Source: an uncultured Allofournierella sp. (GTDB taxonomy: Bacteria > Bacillota > Clostridia > Oscillospirales > Ruminococcaceae). From it: a stretch of DNA of 64,000 bases. The stretch covers positions 38,420-102,419 of the forward strand of contig CALWNE010000032.1 of assembly GCA_944382705.1 (NCBI GenBank). Direction: 5' to 3'. Numbering within the stretch: position 1 is the stretch's first letter; every line of letters begins with the position of its first letter. Of this stretch, positions 24,326 through 33,281 are shown piece after piece. The notes under the pieces were generated by a model that was given only the letters and a program-made list of their open reading frames with translations, made no database searches and was not told where the DNA came from. The translations under genes and the position numbers were made by a program.

Positions 24326-25987
24326 ATGAAAACGGATATCCAAATCGCACAGCAAGCCCAGCTGCTTCCCATTGGGCAGATTGCCCAAAAGCTGGGTCTG
24401 GACCCGGACCAGCTGGAGCCCTATGGCAAATACAAAGCCAAGCTGGACCATCGGATGGCCCGCAAGGAAGGCCCCAGCGGCAAACTGATTTTGGTAACCG
24501 CTATCAGCCCCACCCCTGCCGGCGAGGGCAAAACCACCATCAGCACCGGCCTGGCCGACGGCCTGAATGCCCTGGGCAAAAAGACCATGCTCTGCCTGCG
24601 GGAGCCCAGCCTGGGCCCTGTGTTTGGCATGAAGGGCGGCGCTGCCGGCGGCGGCTATGCCCAGGTAGTGCCCATGGAGGACATTAATCTGCACTTCACC
24701 GGCGATCTGCACGCCATTGGCGCCGCCAACAACCTGCTGGCCGCCATGGTGGATAACAGCGTATACCAGGGCAACCCTCATAACATTGACCCCCGGCGCA
24801 TTACCTGGAAGCGCTGTGTGGATATGAATGACCGCCAGCTGCGTTTTGTAACCGATGGCCTTGGGGGCAAGGTGAATGGTGTGCCCCGTGAGGACGGTTT
24901 TGATATTACCGTGGCCAGTGAGGTAATGGCCATCTTCTGCCTGGCCACCGACCTGGCCGACCTGAAGGAACGGCTGAGCCGCATTATTGTGGCCTACACC
25001 TATGGGGGCGAGCCGGTGACTGCGGGCCAAATTGGCGCTGCCGGTGCCATGACCGCCCTTTTGAAGGATGCCTTCAACCCCAACCTGGTGCAGACGCTGG
25101 AGCACAACCCGGCCATCATCCATGGCGGCCCCTTTGCCAACATTGCCCACGGCTGCAACAGCGCCGTTGCCACCCGCCTGAGCCTGAAGCTGGCGGACTA
25201 TGTGGTAACCGAAGCAGGATTTGGTGCCGACCTGGGTGCAGAAAAATTTTTGGACATCAAGTGCCGCAAAACCGGCCTTGTGCCCAATGCCGTGGTCCTG
25301 GTTGCCACGGTGCGGGCCTTAAAGCACCACGGCGGCTGCCCCAAGGAGGAACTGGGCACCGAAAACCTGGAACAGCTCATCAGCGGCTGTGCCAACCTGG
25401 GCCGCCACATTGAAAACATCCAGCAATTTGGCCTGCCGGTGTGCGTTGCCATCAATCCCTTCCCCACCGATACCGCCGCCGAGCTGAACTGCCTGAAAAC
25501 CTACTGCGCCCAGCGGGGTGTGCCCTGTGCAGTGGCTCCCGTCTACACCCAGGGCGGCCAGGGCGGTGCCGAGCTGGCCCGCACCGTGCTGGAAATTATG
25601 GAGGATGCGCCCCATCTCCAGTTCACCTACCCGGACGAGGCCACACTGGAACAAAAGGTGCTGGCAGTGGCCCGCAAAATCTACCGGGCGCAGAATGTGG
25701 CCTGGAGTGCACCTGCCCGCAAGGCTTTGGCAGAGATTCAGCAGATGGGGTACGGTCACCTGCCGGTGTGCATTGCCAAAACCCAGTACTCCTTCAGCGA
25801 CGATGCAAAGCTGCTGGCTGCGCCGGAAGATTTCACCATGACGGTACGGGATGTGCGTTTGTGCGCCGGTGCCGGTTTTGTGGTAATTATTATGGGCAGC
25901 ATCATGACCATGCCGGGCCTGCCCAAAAAACCCGCTGCCGAGTCCATTGATGTGGACGAAAACGGCTGCATTACCGGCTTGTTCTAA
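24326..25987 (+). CDS. fhs: Formate-tetrahydrofolate ligase
   Basis: A 553-residue enzyme joining formate to tetrahydrofolate at the cost of ATP, giving 10-formyl-THF for purine synthesis and one-carbon metabolism. P-loop TPAGEGKTTISTGLADGL, REPSLGPVFGMKGGAAGGGYAQV segments, NIDPRRITWKR, and the C-terminal IMTMPGLPKKPAA. Length matches the family. It is a hallmark gene of anaerobic Clostridia, but is not proof of acetogenesis: no other Wood-Ljungdahl genes appear. ATG follows AAAGGAAGGA. Monocistronic with its own terminator. Confidence 0.97.
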   Translation: MKTDIQIAQQAQLLPIGQIAQKLGLDPDQLEPYGKYKAKLDHRMARKEGPSGKLILVTAISPTPAGEGKTTISTGLADGLNALGKKTMLCLREPSLGPVFGMKGGAAGGGYAQVVPMEDINLHFTGDLHAIGAANNLLAAMVDNSVYQGNPHNIDPRRITWKRCVDMNDRQLRFVTDGLGGKVNGVPREDGFDITVASEVMAIFCLATDLADLKERLSRIIVAYTYGGEPVTAGQIGAAGAMTALLKDAFNPNLVQTLEHNPAIIHGGPFANIAHGCNSAVATRLSLKLADYVVTEAGFGADLGAEKFLDIKCRKTGLVPNAVVLVATVRALKHHGGCPKEELGTENLEQLISGCANLGRHIENIQQFGLPVCVAINPFPTDTAAELNCLKTYCAQRGVPCAVAPVYTQGGQGGAELARTVLEIMEDAPHLQFTYPDEATLEQKVLAVARKIYRAQNVAWSAPARKALAEIQQMGYGHLPVCIAKTQYSFSDDAKLLAAPEDFTMTVRDVRLCAGAGFVVIIMGSIMTMPGLPKKPAAESIDVDENGCITGLF

Positions 25988-26031
25988 AAAAACCTTCTGC
26001 CCTTACGGGTTGGCCAACCCAGCCCATACAC

Positions 26032-26085
26032 AAAGCCCCCTGGCTGTGAGCACTGCGCTGCACAGCCAGGGGGCTTTCTTTTTTA
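26032..26085. terminator. Bidirectional terminator between fhs and the SGNH genes
   Basis: AAAGCCCCCTGGCTGTG pairs perfectly with CACAGCCAGGGGGCTTT over a 12-nt loop, followed by T-rich sequence; the two flanking genes converge on it. Confidence 0.9.
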
Positions 26086-26098
26086 GTTTTAAACAGTC

Positions 26099-27109
26099 TT
26101 ATCCGGCCCGGTAATACTCGCTGCCCATGACATAGGTTAAATCGCTGCTGTATGCCACATGGCGCAGCAGGTAGTCAATCCATGCTTTATAGCCTTCCGA
26201 GTTCAGGTGCAGGCCCTCGGTGGTATATTCCTGCCGCAGGTTGCCGCTTTCATCCGCCAGAGCACTGTACACATCCAGATAGTGGCAGCCGTTGGCCAGG
26301 GCCATCTGGGCCAATTTCTGGTTGATTGCTTGAATGCGCTGGTTGTTCAGGTTGGTGTTGCTGTACCCTGCCACCACCGGCGTCATGGATTGGACATAGA
26401 TTTTTACATCCTGCCCTGCTGCCTGCCGAACCGCCGCAAGCAGCTGCTCATAGTAGGCAAGGTAGCTTTTTTCTGCCGCTTCTTCGGAACTTGTGGCCAG
26501 TGCATTTGCACCAAACATCAGGTACACAGCCTTCGGCTGCTTTTGCGCAATCACATCCAGCGCCACCTCCGTGGCAACAATGTCATCGCTCCGGTAGCGA
26601 TTCATGCTTTTTCGGTTCACAATATCACCGGGCACTGCACCCCGGTAACCACACACCGTAGCCACACCCAGGGCGGGGCTTTCGTACAGGTCCAATCCCT
26701 CGGTAACGCTATCGCCTAAAAACAAAACCTCCGGCAGGTAAACGGTGCTGTCCACCAGCCCGCATTCCTGCTGGGCAATATCCTGGTAGCTCAAGGTTTT
26801 GATGGTGTAGCCGCCTGTCTGCTGCACCGGGCCGATGCTTGCAAAGCTGGTGGTATTGGTATCCACCACCGGGTGTTCCATCGGCAGCGGTGCAAGAACG
26901 CTGCCTGCAATGCCGGGTTTTACCGGCTCGGGTGTTTCGTTCTGCTCCTGAGGGCCCTGTACGGCCTGAATTGCCCAGGTAATAACCGCCGAAACCAGCA
27001 TGACTGCCAGGGCACTCATGCCAAATGCCAGCCAGCGGCGCAGGTGATTGCGGCGCCGCCGCCGGGTGAACCGGGCTGTCTGCCCAACGGGTCGATTGTT
27101 GCTTTCCAT
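26099..27109 (-). CDS. Membrane-anchored SGNH/GDSL-type hydrolase (copy 1)
   Basis: A 336-residue protein: a basic cytoplasmic N-terminus (FTRRRRRNHLRRW), one membrane helix at about 29-50, a Pro/Glu linker, then an extracytoplasmic SGNH domain. Block I LFLGDSVTEGLDLY has the Ser; block III is MFGANAL; the last block reads TTEGLHLNSEGY, with Glu where the DxxH motif normally has Asp. Possible roles are de-O-acetylation of wall polymers or glycans. It is a clear paralogue of the next gene (both share LGDSV, SYLAYY and the VQSxTPV motif), so a tandem duplication is likely. The catalytic Glu substitution may alter activity. Confidence 0.85.
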   Translation of the reverse strand: MESNNRPVGQTARFTRRRRRNHLRRWLAFGMSALAVMLVSAVITWAIQAVQGPQEQNETPEPVKPGIAGSVLAPLPMEHPVVDTNTTSFASIGPVQQTGGYTIKTLSYQDIAQQECGLVDSTVYLPEVLFLGDSVTEGLDLYESPALGVATVCGYRGAVPGDIVNRKSMNRYRSDDIVATEVALDVIAQKQPKAVYLMFGANALATSSEEAAEKSYLAYYEQLLAAVRQAAGQDVKIYVQSMTPVVAGYSNTNLNNQRIQAINQKLAQMALANGCHYLDVYSALADESGNLRQEYTTEGLHLNSEGYKAWIDYLLRHVAYSSDLTYVMGSEYYRAG

Positions 27110-27180
27110 GGTTGTATTTGCTCCCTGTTTTGGCCTTAATGATACTTGTTAACATCCCCTGCCCCAATGGGCAAACCGGG

Positions 27181-28170
27181 TTATTGCTGGGGGGCCTTAT
27201 AGTAAGGACTGCCCTCCAGATAGGGGTTTTCTGGATTGTAAACGGTGTGGCTTACCAGATAATCCCGCACCAGGGGGTAGGCCGTTTCGTTGAGATGTAC
27301 TCCATCCGCTGCGGCCAGGTCTTCCCTCAAATCACCGTTTTCATCTGCAAGAACCTCGTGCAGATTAATAAAGTAACAGCCCTTTTCCACCGCCAGCTGG
27401 GCCAGGGCGGTGTTCACCTGGTCGATGCGTTCTTTGTACAGACCTGCCTGACTTACCCCCGGCCGTACCGGTGTGACCGACTGCACATAAATGGCCACCT
27501 CATCGCCCAAAGCCTGGCGGAATTTATCCAGCATCTGACCGTAATAGGCCAGGTAGGACTGCTTGGAGTTTTCGTCGTTGCGCACCAGGGCGTTGGTGCC
27601 CAGCAGAATGTACAGCCGCTTGGGATTGCTGTTGATGATGGTATCAAAAATCGGTTCTGGCTGCCGTCCGGTGGCGGCGCCGGGGTCTGCCACTTCATTG
27701 TTGACCACCTGGCTTGGCCCAATACTCTTGTAGGCACAAATAAAGGCGTGCTCTTTCATGTCCGAAGTGTTAAACACCGTCCAGCCCTGGCTTACACTAT
27801 CGCCCAAAATGGCGGTGCGGTCAAAATAACGCATATCCACCTGGCCATTTTCCGGCACGGCCAGCATCCGGAAATCCGGGCTGTAACGGGTAGCGTCCAG
27901 GGTGCGTGCCAGTGCCTGCGCCGTATCCCATGTGACTGCATTTTCCTGCTGGGACTGTTGGGGGGCAGCGGTTGCCGTTGCAGCTGTATGGGCCTGGCTG
28001 GAACTGTCCGATACCACTGCATCCACCGGCTGCACCTGGCGCAAGTGCCAGATGCCGGTGGTAATGACCGCCACAGTAAGCACCCCTGTGACAGCCAAAA
28101 CAATGCAGCGAGTGATTTGTTTACGCCTGCGGCGCTTGATTTGTTCTTTAAATTCACGATAGGTCGGCAT
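27181..28170 (-). CDS. Membrane-anchored SGNH/GDSL-type hydrolase (copy 2)
   Basis: A 329-residue paralogue of the gene downstream: basic N-terminus (KEQIKRRRRKQITR), membrane helix at about 22-42, Ala/Thr/Gln-rich linker, extracytoplasmic SGNH domain. Block I AILGDSVSQGW, block III LLGTNALVRN, and a standard catalytic dyad DGVHLNETAY. The start at 28170 follows TAAGGAG; the longer frame has no ribosome site. Spacing of 71 bp to copy 1 suggests one transcript. Likely acts on the cell envelope; the substrate is unknown. Confidence 0.87.
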   Translation of the reverse strand: MPTYREFKEQIKRRRRKQITRCIVLAVTGVLTVAVITTGIWHLRQVQPVDAVVSDSSSQAHTAATATAAPQQSQQENAVTWDTAQALARTLDATRYSPDFRMLAVPENGQVDMRYFDRTAILGDSVSQGWTVFNTSDMKEHAFICAYKSIGPSQVVNNEVADPGAATGRQPEPIFDTIINSNPKRLYILLGTNALVRNDENSKQSYLAYYGQMLDKFRQALGDEVAIYVQSVTPVRPGVSQAGLYKERIDQVNTALAQLAVEKGCYFINLHEVLADENGDLREDLAAADGVHLNETAYPLVRDYLVSHTVYNPENPYLEGSPYYKAPQQ

Positions 28171-28336
28171 AGTCTTCTCCTTACTGTTTGCTGGAGCCAA
28201 AATCGTTGCGGATCTTTTTTTCTGCACGCCGAAGCACAGGCCATCCAGGTGCGCTGCTTGGCTGCCCAAGCAGCAAAATTTGCCAGTCTGCCCTCCGTGG
28301 GGCACACTGTGCCAGAGCCTGTGGAATGGTACCGCT

Positions 28337-28345
28337 ATTATACCA
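28337..28345 (-). promoter_or_regulatory. Extended -10 promoter for the SGNH pair
   Basis: On the minus strand, TGGTATAAT is an extended -10 (TGn plus a perfect TATAAT). The -35 position (ACCATT) is weak, as allowed for extended -10 promoters. Leader about 160 nt. Confidence 0.55.
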
Positions 28346-28665
28346 TGAATCGTTGAAAAAATGGTAGAGCCTTAAAAGTTTTATCCGTTTTCACTTCTTG
28401 CATTGCAGCCAAAGCATCCTTGTTTTTAAAGAGGCCGTGCCGTGTGCAGCGGTTATACCCCCTGCTTTTACGGATTACTGCAAACACATTTTCAGACCAA
28501 TCGCTCCCATTTGTTACCCTTTTTTGCCTAGACCCTATTAGTTGTTGCAGGCAAAAATACCGCAAAATTCACTGGCATAGCTATACGAAAGTTTCCTAAT
28601 TCTTCCTTTAAAAAGCAACTTTCACAATAATTCAAGCAATTTTTCTCCACTTCGGGAATTTACGC

Positions 28666-28694
28666 TTGACGGCTGGTAAAAAAAACAGTCATAC
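28666..28694 (+). promoter_or_regulatory. Candidate promoter of the AraC-like pseudogene
   Basis: TTGACG (28666-28671) and TCATAC (28689-28694), 17-bp spacer. The following leader is about 280 nt. Confidence 0.35.
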
Positions 28695-28979
28695 TCACAA
28701 TGGGTGTTCGTATTAATTTACTCACTTTATGACTTTTTGCATAACTTTTGAAAAAAGCCCGGATTAGTATCAGAAGCAAATTTTTTCTGAATTTTAGCAT
28801 CACTGCACCGATCTGTGCATTCCAAGGCACCTGCTGTATGCCAGATTGTGGAGGGAACCAACGCTTACTTTTTTGCTAAGCTTCTTACCGCCCACTCAAG
28901 GCAACGAGTGCTGTGCTCCGTTTTCTCCATGCTGCGCTTTTTTCATCCATCCTAACTGCGGCAGAGAGGAGTGACCTTA

Positions 28980-29826
28980 TTGATTTCTCACCAATTTGAG
29001 GGCAAAAACGACCATCAATCCAATTTATCTGGTGTGCAGTTGCTGCAGGTTCAAGCCGTAGAATACGGTTCGTGCTTACAGCGGGAAGCTCATTCCCACA
29101 CCTAGACCCAGCTTGTATATGTTTTCAATGGCGAGGGTATCTGTCAAATTGAAGAAGACAGCATAAATCTTGCTGACGGTGACCTGCTGCTCATCAACCC
29201 TCAGATGAGCCACCACGGATTAAGAGCCCGCGAGGGGGTTCTTTCGGCCATCACCCTGGATTTGCGCTGCCCTTACTTTTTTACTGCCACGGAACGCCGC
29301 TATGTGCATCTGGCCGCGGCTTCCATCCCCGAATCCCTGTGCTTGCGCCGCTATCTCTAGGATTTGCTGCTGGAAATCAATCAGCAGCCTGTGGATTTTG
29401 ACCAGGTATGCCAGCACCTTGCAGAGCTGATTGTGCTGCGCATTTCCCGCCTGTGTCAGCACAGCCATGCCGCCACCAGCACCCACAAAAGCTCCCGGGA
29501 ATGTGCCCGTGTGCGGCTGTACATCGATAAGCATTTTACCGAGCCTATTACGCTGGACCACCTGGCGGAGTATGCCAACCTGAACAAATATTACCTGGTC
29601 CATGTGTTCAACCGGGAAATGGGGGTGCAGCCCCATCAGCTACCTGCTGGACCGGCGAATTGGCGAAAGCAACCGGCTTTTGGAAAACAGCAACATCTCC
29701 ATCCGCCAAATCAGCCAGCAGATGGGTTTTTCCAGTTCCAGCTATTTCAGCCAAAGTTTCCGCCGTTATACCGGATTTTCCCCTGCCGAGTACCGCCGGC
29801 AGACCCAGCGCAGCCGTCCGCTGTAA
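28980..29826 (+). pseudogene. AraC-family transcriptional regulator, interrupted by two TAG codons and a frameshift
   Basis: From a TTG at 28980 with GAGAGGAG upstream, one frame reads as an AraC regulator with a cupin sensor (HSHT-TAG-TQLVYVFNGEG, LLLINPQMSHHG) and then helix-turn-helix motifs (DKHFTEPITLDHLAEYANLNKYYLVHVFNREMG). TAG codons at 29103-29105 and 29358-29360 interrupt it. Near 29621-29630, at a run of five G, the frame shifts by one base and continues as SYLLDRRIGESNRLLE and MGFSSSSYFSQSFRRYTGFSPAEYR, the second helix-turn-helix with the AraC signature, to a TAA at 29826. All domain parts are present, so the decay is recent, or the TAGs are read through and the frameshift is a sequencing error. 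Confidence 0.85.
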
Positions 29827-29865
29827 TACATAGATGCCAGTTGCTGTACTTTTGTTGCGTTTTGT

Positions 29866-29894
29866 TTGACGAACTTATCATTTTATCGTAAACT
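29866..29894 (+). promoter_or_regulatory. Sigma-A type promoter of galE
   Basis: TTGACG (29866-29871) and TAAACT (29889-29894), 17-bp spacer. Confidence 0.65.
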
Positions 29895-29910
29895 GTTACT
29901 AACAGTAGGA

Positions 29911-29965
29911 AAACCCGCTGTGTGCAATCTTTTCCCTGAGGGCAAGATTGCGTTCCGGCGGGTTT
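29911..29965 (+). promoter_or_regulatory. Nested stem-loop in the galE leader (possible attenuator)
   Basis: AAACCCGC (29911-29918) pairs with GCGGGTTT (29958-29965), and inside it GCAATCTT (29924-29931) pairs with AAGATTGC (29944-29951). It begins about 10 nt after the expected transcription start and lies some 50 nt before the galE start. The T-rich end (TTTATTCT) is weakly terminator-like. Function unknown. Confidence 0.5.
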
Positions 29966-30015
29966 ATTCTATGAATATCCTTATCGGAACGAGATTAAGA
30001 TTGGAGTGTTGGACT

Positions 30016-31035
30016 ATGGCAATTTTGGTATGTGGCGGTGCTGGCTACATCGGCAGCCACACCTGTGTAGAACTGCTGAACGCCGGCTATGACATTGTGG
30101 TGGCCGATAACTTTTACAACTCCTGCCCCAAAGCGGTGGAGCGCATCCGCCAGATTACCGGCAAGGAATTTCGTTTTTGCGAAGTAGACCTGACCAATGC
30201 CCAGCAGGTGGAGGAATTATTCGCCAATCATCCGGACATTGACGCAGTCATTCAGTTTGCTGCCTACAAGGCTGTTGGCGAAAGCGTAGCCAAGCCCATT
30301 GAATACTACACCAACAACCTACAAACCACTCTGGTGGTTCTGGACGCTATGCGCCGTCACGGTGTGCATAACATCGTATTCTCCTCCTCTGCCACTGTTT
30401 ACGGCGACCCCGCTGTTGTGCCCATTACCGAGTCCTCTCCTGTAGGTGCCACCACCAACCCCTATGGCACCAGCAAGGCTTTCAACGAACGCATCCTCTC
30501 GGATTGCTGCATTGCCGACCCCCAGCTGAATGTGGCTCTGCTGCGTTACTTCAACCCCATTGGCGCACACAAAAGCGGCCTGATTGGCGAGGACCCCAAC
30601 GGCATTCCCAACAACCTGGTTCCCTACATTGCAAAGGTAGCCGTTGGCAAGCTGGAAAAGGTTCATGTGTTCGGCAACGACTACCCCACTCCCGACGGCA
30701 CCGGCGTGCGGGATTACATCCATGTGGTGGACCTGGCCCGGGGCCATGTGGCCGCCATCAAAAAGCTGGAACAAAAGCCCGGCCTGTTCATCTGCAACCT
30801 GGGCACCGGCCATGGTTACAGCGTTCTGGATGTGATTCACGCTTACGAGAAGGCTTGCGGCAAAACCCTTCCCTATGTAATTGACCCCCGCCGCCCCGGC
30901 GACATTGCCACCTGCTATGCAGACCCCACCAAGGCCAGAGAGGAGCTGGGCTGGGTGGCCGAGTACGGCATCGAGGAGATGTGCGCCGACAGCTGGAACT
31001 GGCAGAGCAGCAACCCCAACGGCTACAAAGATTGA
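30016..31035 (+). CDS. galE: UDP-glucose 4-epimerase
   Basis: A 339-residue SDR enzyme interconverting UDP-glucose and UDP-galactose with bound NAD. NAD-binding GGAGYIGSHTCVELL, the Asp region VVADNFYN, SSSATVYG with the catalytic Ser/Thr, the YxxxK in NPYGTSKAFNE, and NPIGAHKSGLIGEDPNGIPNN region. Full length for GalE. The start at 30016 is set by GGAG nine bases upstream and by alignment with GalE N-termini; the open frame extends upstream through the leader. It probably shares a transcript with the nucleotidyltransferase gene 33 bp downstream. Confidence 0.96.
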   Translation: MAILVCGGAGYIGSHTCVELLNAGYDIVVADNFYNSCPKAVERIRQITGKEFRFCEVDLTNAQQVEELFANHPDIDAVIQFAAYKAVGESVAKPIEYYTNNLQTTLVVLDAMRRHGVHNIVFSSSATVYGDPAVVPITESSPVGATTNPYGTSKAFNERILSDCCIADPQLNVALLRYFNPIGAHKSGLIGEDPNGIPNNLVPYIAKVAVGKLEKVHVFGNDYPTPDGTGVRDYIHVVDLARGHVAAIKKLEQKPGLFICNLGTGHGYSVLDVIHAYEKACGKTLPYVIDPRRPGDIATCYADPTKAREELGWVAEYGIEEMCADSWNWQSSNPNGYKD

Positions 31036-31068
31036 TTTTAACGGAACGAATGTAAGGAGTATTGCCAG

Positions 31069-31992
31069 ATGCAAAAAAAACCTGTTCTTGTGGTAATGGC
31101 TGCAGGTATGGGCAGCCGCTATGGTGGCCTGAAGCAAATTGACCCGGTGGGACACTGTGGCGAAGCCATTTTGGATTATTCGGTGTTTGATGCCCGCAAA
31201 GCCGGCTTTGAAACCGTTGTATTCATCATCAAGAAGGAAATTGAGGAGGCATTCAAAAGCACCATCGGCGCTCGCCTTGCTCCCCACATGGATGTGCGGT
31301 ATGCTTACCAGCAGCTGGAGGACCTGCCCGAAGGCTTTCAGGTGCCGGAAGGGCGCACCAAGCCCTGGGGTACCAGCCACGCCATCTGGAGCGCACGGGA
31401 TGTGATTGATGGACCCTTTGCAGTAATCAATGCGGATGATTACTATGGACCCCAGGCCTTTCAGGTGGTTTACGACTATCTGTGCAGCCACCCCGATGAC
31501 CAGGTGTACGAATACAGCATGGTAAGCTACCTGCTCAAAAACACCGTTACGGCAAACGGCTCGGTTTCCCGGGGTGTTTGTGTAACCGATGCAGAAGGCT
31601 ACCTTGCCTCTGTCACCGAACGCACCCACATTGAGGAAACTCCGGAGGGAATCCGCTACACCGAGGACGGGGCAAACACCTGGCATACACTGCCCGCCGA
31701 CCAGCCTGTTTCCATGAACCTGTGGGGCTTTACCCACAGCTTTGTGCGGGAAATTGGCAGCCGGTTCCCCGCCTTTTTAGAAAAAGCCCTGGCAGAAAAC
31801 CCCATGAAGGCAGAATTCTATCTGCCCAGCGTGGTGAGTGAACTGATTGCCGAGGAAAAGGCCCGTGTGAAGGTGCTGTGCAGCACCGACCGCTGGCACG
31901 GCGTAACCTACCAGGAGGATAAACCTCTGGTGGTGCAGGCCATTGCAGAAAAAACCAATGCCGGCTTGTATCCTTCGCCCCTGTGGGGTTAA
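31069..31992 (+). CDS. Sugar-phosphate nucleotidyltransferase-like protein
   Basis: A 307-residue NTP-transferase fold enzyme. Start motif VVMAAGMGSRYGGLKQIDPVG is the G-x-G-x-R/K-K nucleotide loop, with the metal-binding NADDYYG about 125 residues in. This family makes NDP-sugars from sugar phosphates. The protein is not a typical GalU, GlmU or RmlA: the loop is followed by LKQIDPVG, and the C-terminal part differs. Together with galE it suggests NDP-sugar supply for surface polysaccharide. Substrate unknown. ATG follows AAGGAG. Confidence 0.82.
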   Translation: MQKKPVLVVMAAGMGSRYGGLKQIDPVGHCGEAILDYSVFDARKAGFETVVFIIKKEIEEAFKSTIGARLAPHMDVRYAYQQLEDLPEGFQVPEGRTKPWGTSHAIWSARDVIDGPFAVINADDYYGPQAFQVVYDYLCSHPDDQVYEYSMVSYLLKNTVTANGSVSRGVCVTDAEGYLASVTERTHIEETPEGIRYTEDGANTWHTLPADQPVSMNLWGFTHSFVREIGSRFPAFLEKALAENPMKAEFYLPSVVSELIAEEKARVKVLCSTDRWHGVTYQEDKPLVVQAIAEKTNAGLYPSPLWG

Positions 31993-32007
31993 GGGCTGGC
32001 CTGGCGC

Positions 32008-32048
32008 TTTTACAAGGGATGATGCATCTGCATCGTCCCTTGTTTTCC
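32008..32048. terminator. Terminator after the galE operon
   Basis: ACAAGGGATGATGCA pairs, with one mismatch, with TGCATCGTCCCTTGT around a two-base loop, with A/T-rich flanks (TTTT on both sides). Confidence 0.7.
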
Positions 32049-32170
32049 CCATTGGAAATTTTGGCCATGGTGCCAGCTTGCGCAAATTCAGCAGGCACTT
32101 TTGCTTTGCATCTGGCAAAAATCCCGTTTGCAGGTTCACCTGCGGGCTTTTCCGCTTATATAAATAGATA

Positions 32171-32199
32171 TTGACTGAACTTTTTGGGTTGGGTATAAT
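32171..32199 (+). promoter_or_regulatory. Strong sigma-A promoter of the degV-type gene
   Basis: TTGACT (32171-32176) and TATAAT (32194-32199) with a 17-bp spacer: near-perfect consensus. Confidence 0.85.
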
Positions 32200-32276
32200 A
32201 TTTTTAAAAGGAATATGGTTTTTAATACTACATCAATCACCCTTTTGGGTGTACTGCTTAAGGGAGTGTTCTCACT

Positions 32277-33113
32277 ATGTCTTGGATTATTGTTAGCGAT
32301 TCTTCTTGTGAACTGCGCCATCTGCCTCATGCAGCCGGTGATGTTCCGTTTGCCACTGTCCCCCTTAAAATCCGAGTGGGTGACCGGGAGTTCGTGGACA
32401 ACGAGGCTTTGGATGTCTCCACTATGATGGAAACCATGCGTAACTACAACGGTGCCTCCACCACCTCCTGCCCCAGTCCGGAGGAGTGGGCCGAAAAGTT
32501 CCTGCAGGCGGATAATGTCATCGCCATTGCCATGAGCAGCAATCTTTCGGGCAGCTACAACAGTGCTTTGATTGCCAAAAACATGGTTTTGGAAAATCAT
32601 CCCGAAAAAAACATTTATGTAATGGATAGCCTTTCCACCGGCGGCGAGATGACCCTGGCCATCCTGAAGGCTGCCCGCCTGATTGATGCAGGCCTGCCGT
32701 TCCAACAGGTGGTGCAGGAGCTGGAGGTGTACTATGCACCCCGGCAGGTTCTGTTCGCCCTTTCCTGCTTTGACAATCTGGTAAAGAACGGCCGCCTCAA
32801 CCGTGTTGTGGGCTTTGTGGCCGGCAAAATGGGGATGCGGCTTGTGGGCCGCGGCAGCGATGACGGCAAGCTGGAAATGCTGCACAAAACCCGTGGCGAA
32901 ACCCGTACCCTGGCCTTTATTCTGGAGGAGATGGACCGGCGGGGCTATCATGGCAGCACCGCAGTCATCAGCCATTGCATGAATGCCAACGCAGCCAATC
33001 TGCTGAAAGGCGGCATCGAAAAGAAATGGCCCGGCGCACAGGTGCTGATTCTGCCCTGCAGCGGCCTGACCAGCTTTTACGCCCAGGAGGGCGGCCTGAT
33101 TGTAGGCTATTAA
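32277..33113 (+). CDS. DegV family protein (fatty-acid binding)
   Basis: A 278-residue DegV/FakB-type protein. N-terminal IIVSDSSCELRH (the SDS motif), the lipid headgroup-binding TSCPSPEEW and SNLSGSYNSALIA motifs, and VMDSLSTGGEM, where the Ser/Thr-Gly pair is conserved. Proteins of this fold bind a fatty acid; FakB members present it to the kinase FakA. No fakA-like gene is in the window. ATG at 32277 follows AAGGGAG. Driven by a strong promoter and closed by its own terminator, so transcribed alone. Confidence 0.93.
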   Translation: MSWIIVSDSSCELRHLPHAAGDVPFATVPLKIRVGDREFVDNEALDVSTMMETMRNYNGASTTSCPSPEEWAEKFLQADNVIAIAMSSNLSGSYNSALIAKNMVLENHPEKNIYVMDSLSTGGEMTLAILKAARLIDAGLPFQQVVQELEVYYAPRQVLFALSCFDNLVKNGRLNRVVGFVAGKMGMRLVGRGSDDGKLEMLHKTRGETRTLAFILEEMDRRGYHGSTAVISHCMNANAANLLKGGIEKKWPGAQVLILPCSGLTSFYAQEGGLIVGY

Positions 33114-33125
33114 TTCCCTGGAACA

Positions 33126-33176
33126 AAACCAACCTTCAAGCTGGCTCTGCCGCTTGGAGGTTGGTTTTCTTTTTGC
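33126..33176 (+). terminator. Terminator after the DegV gene
   Basis: AAACCAACCTTCAAGC pairs with GCTTGGAGGTTGGTTT (one mismatch) over a loop, then TTCTTTTT. Confidence 0.85.
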
Positions 33177-33184
33177 GTGGGGTA

Positions 33185-33193
33185 TGCTATAAT
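33185..33193 (+). promoter_or_regulatory. Extended -10 promoter of the phosphoesterase gene
   Basis: TGCTATAAT: TGn plus perfect TATAAT at 33188-33193, directly after the DegV terminator. The -35 is weak. Confidence 0.55.
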
Positions 33194-33281
33194 ACCAAAG
33201 ATATTCTGTTTACTCCCAGGTGCAAACCTGAATCGATTCCAGCTGCGCCGGGCCTTTTGCCCGCAAGAAAGGATTTTTGCC

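Larger units (their letters stand above)
28171..28979. other. Long intergenic region, AT-rich
   Basis: About 800 bp with no supportable gene. It holds a minus-strand promoter for the SGNH pair near 28340 and a plus-strand promoter for the broken regulator near 28670. The middle (28560-28800) is distinctly AT-rich. No repeats or RNA genes were recognised. Confidence 0.6.

Noticed and set aside
29866..30015. N-terminal extension of GalE
   Set aside because: The frame is open upstream, but this DNA holds the galE promoter and leader stem-loop, and the protein aligns from the Met at 30016.
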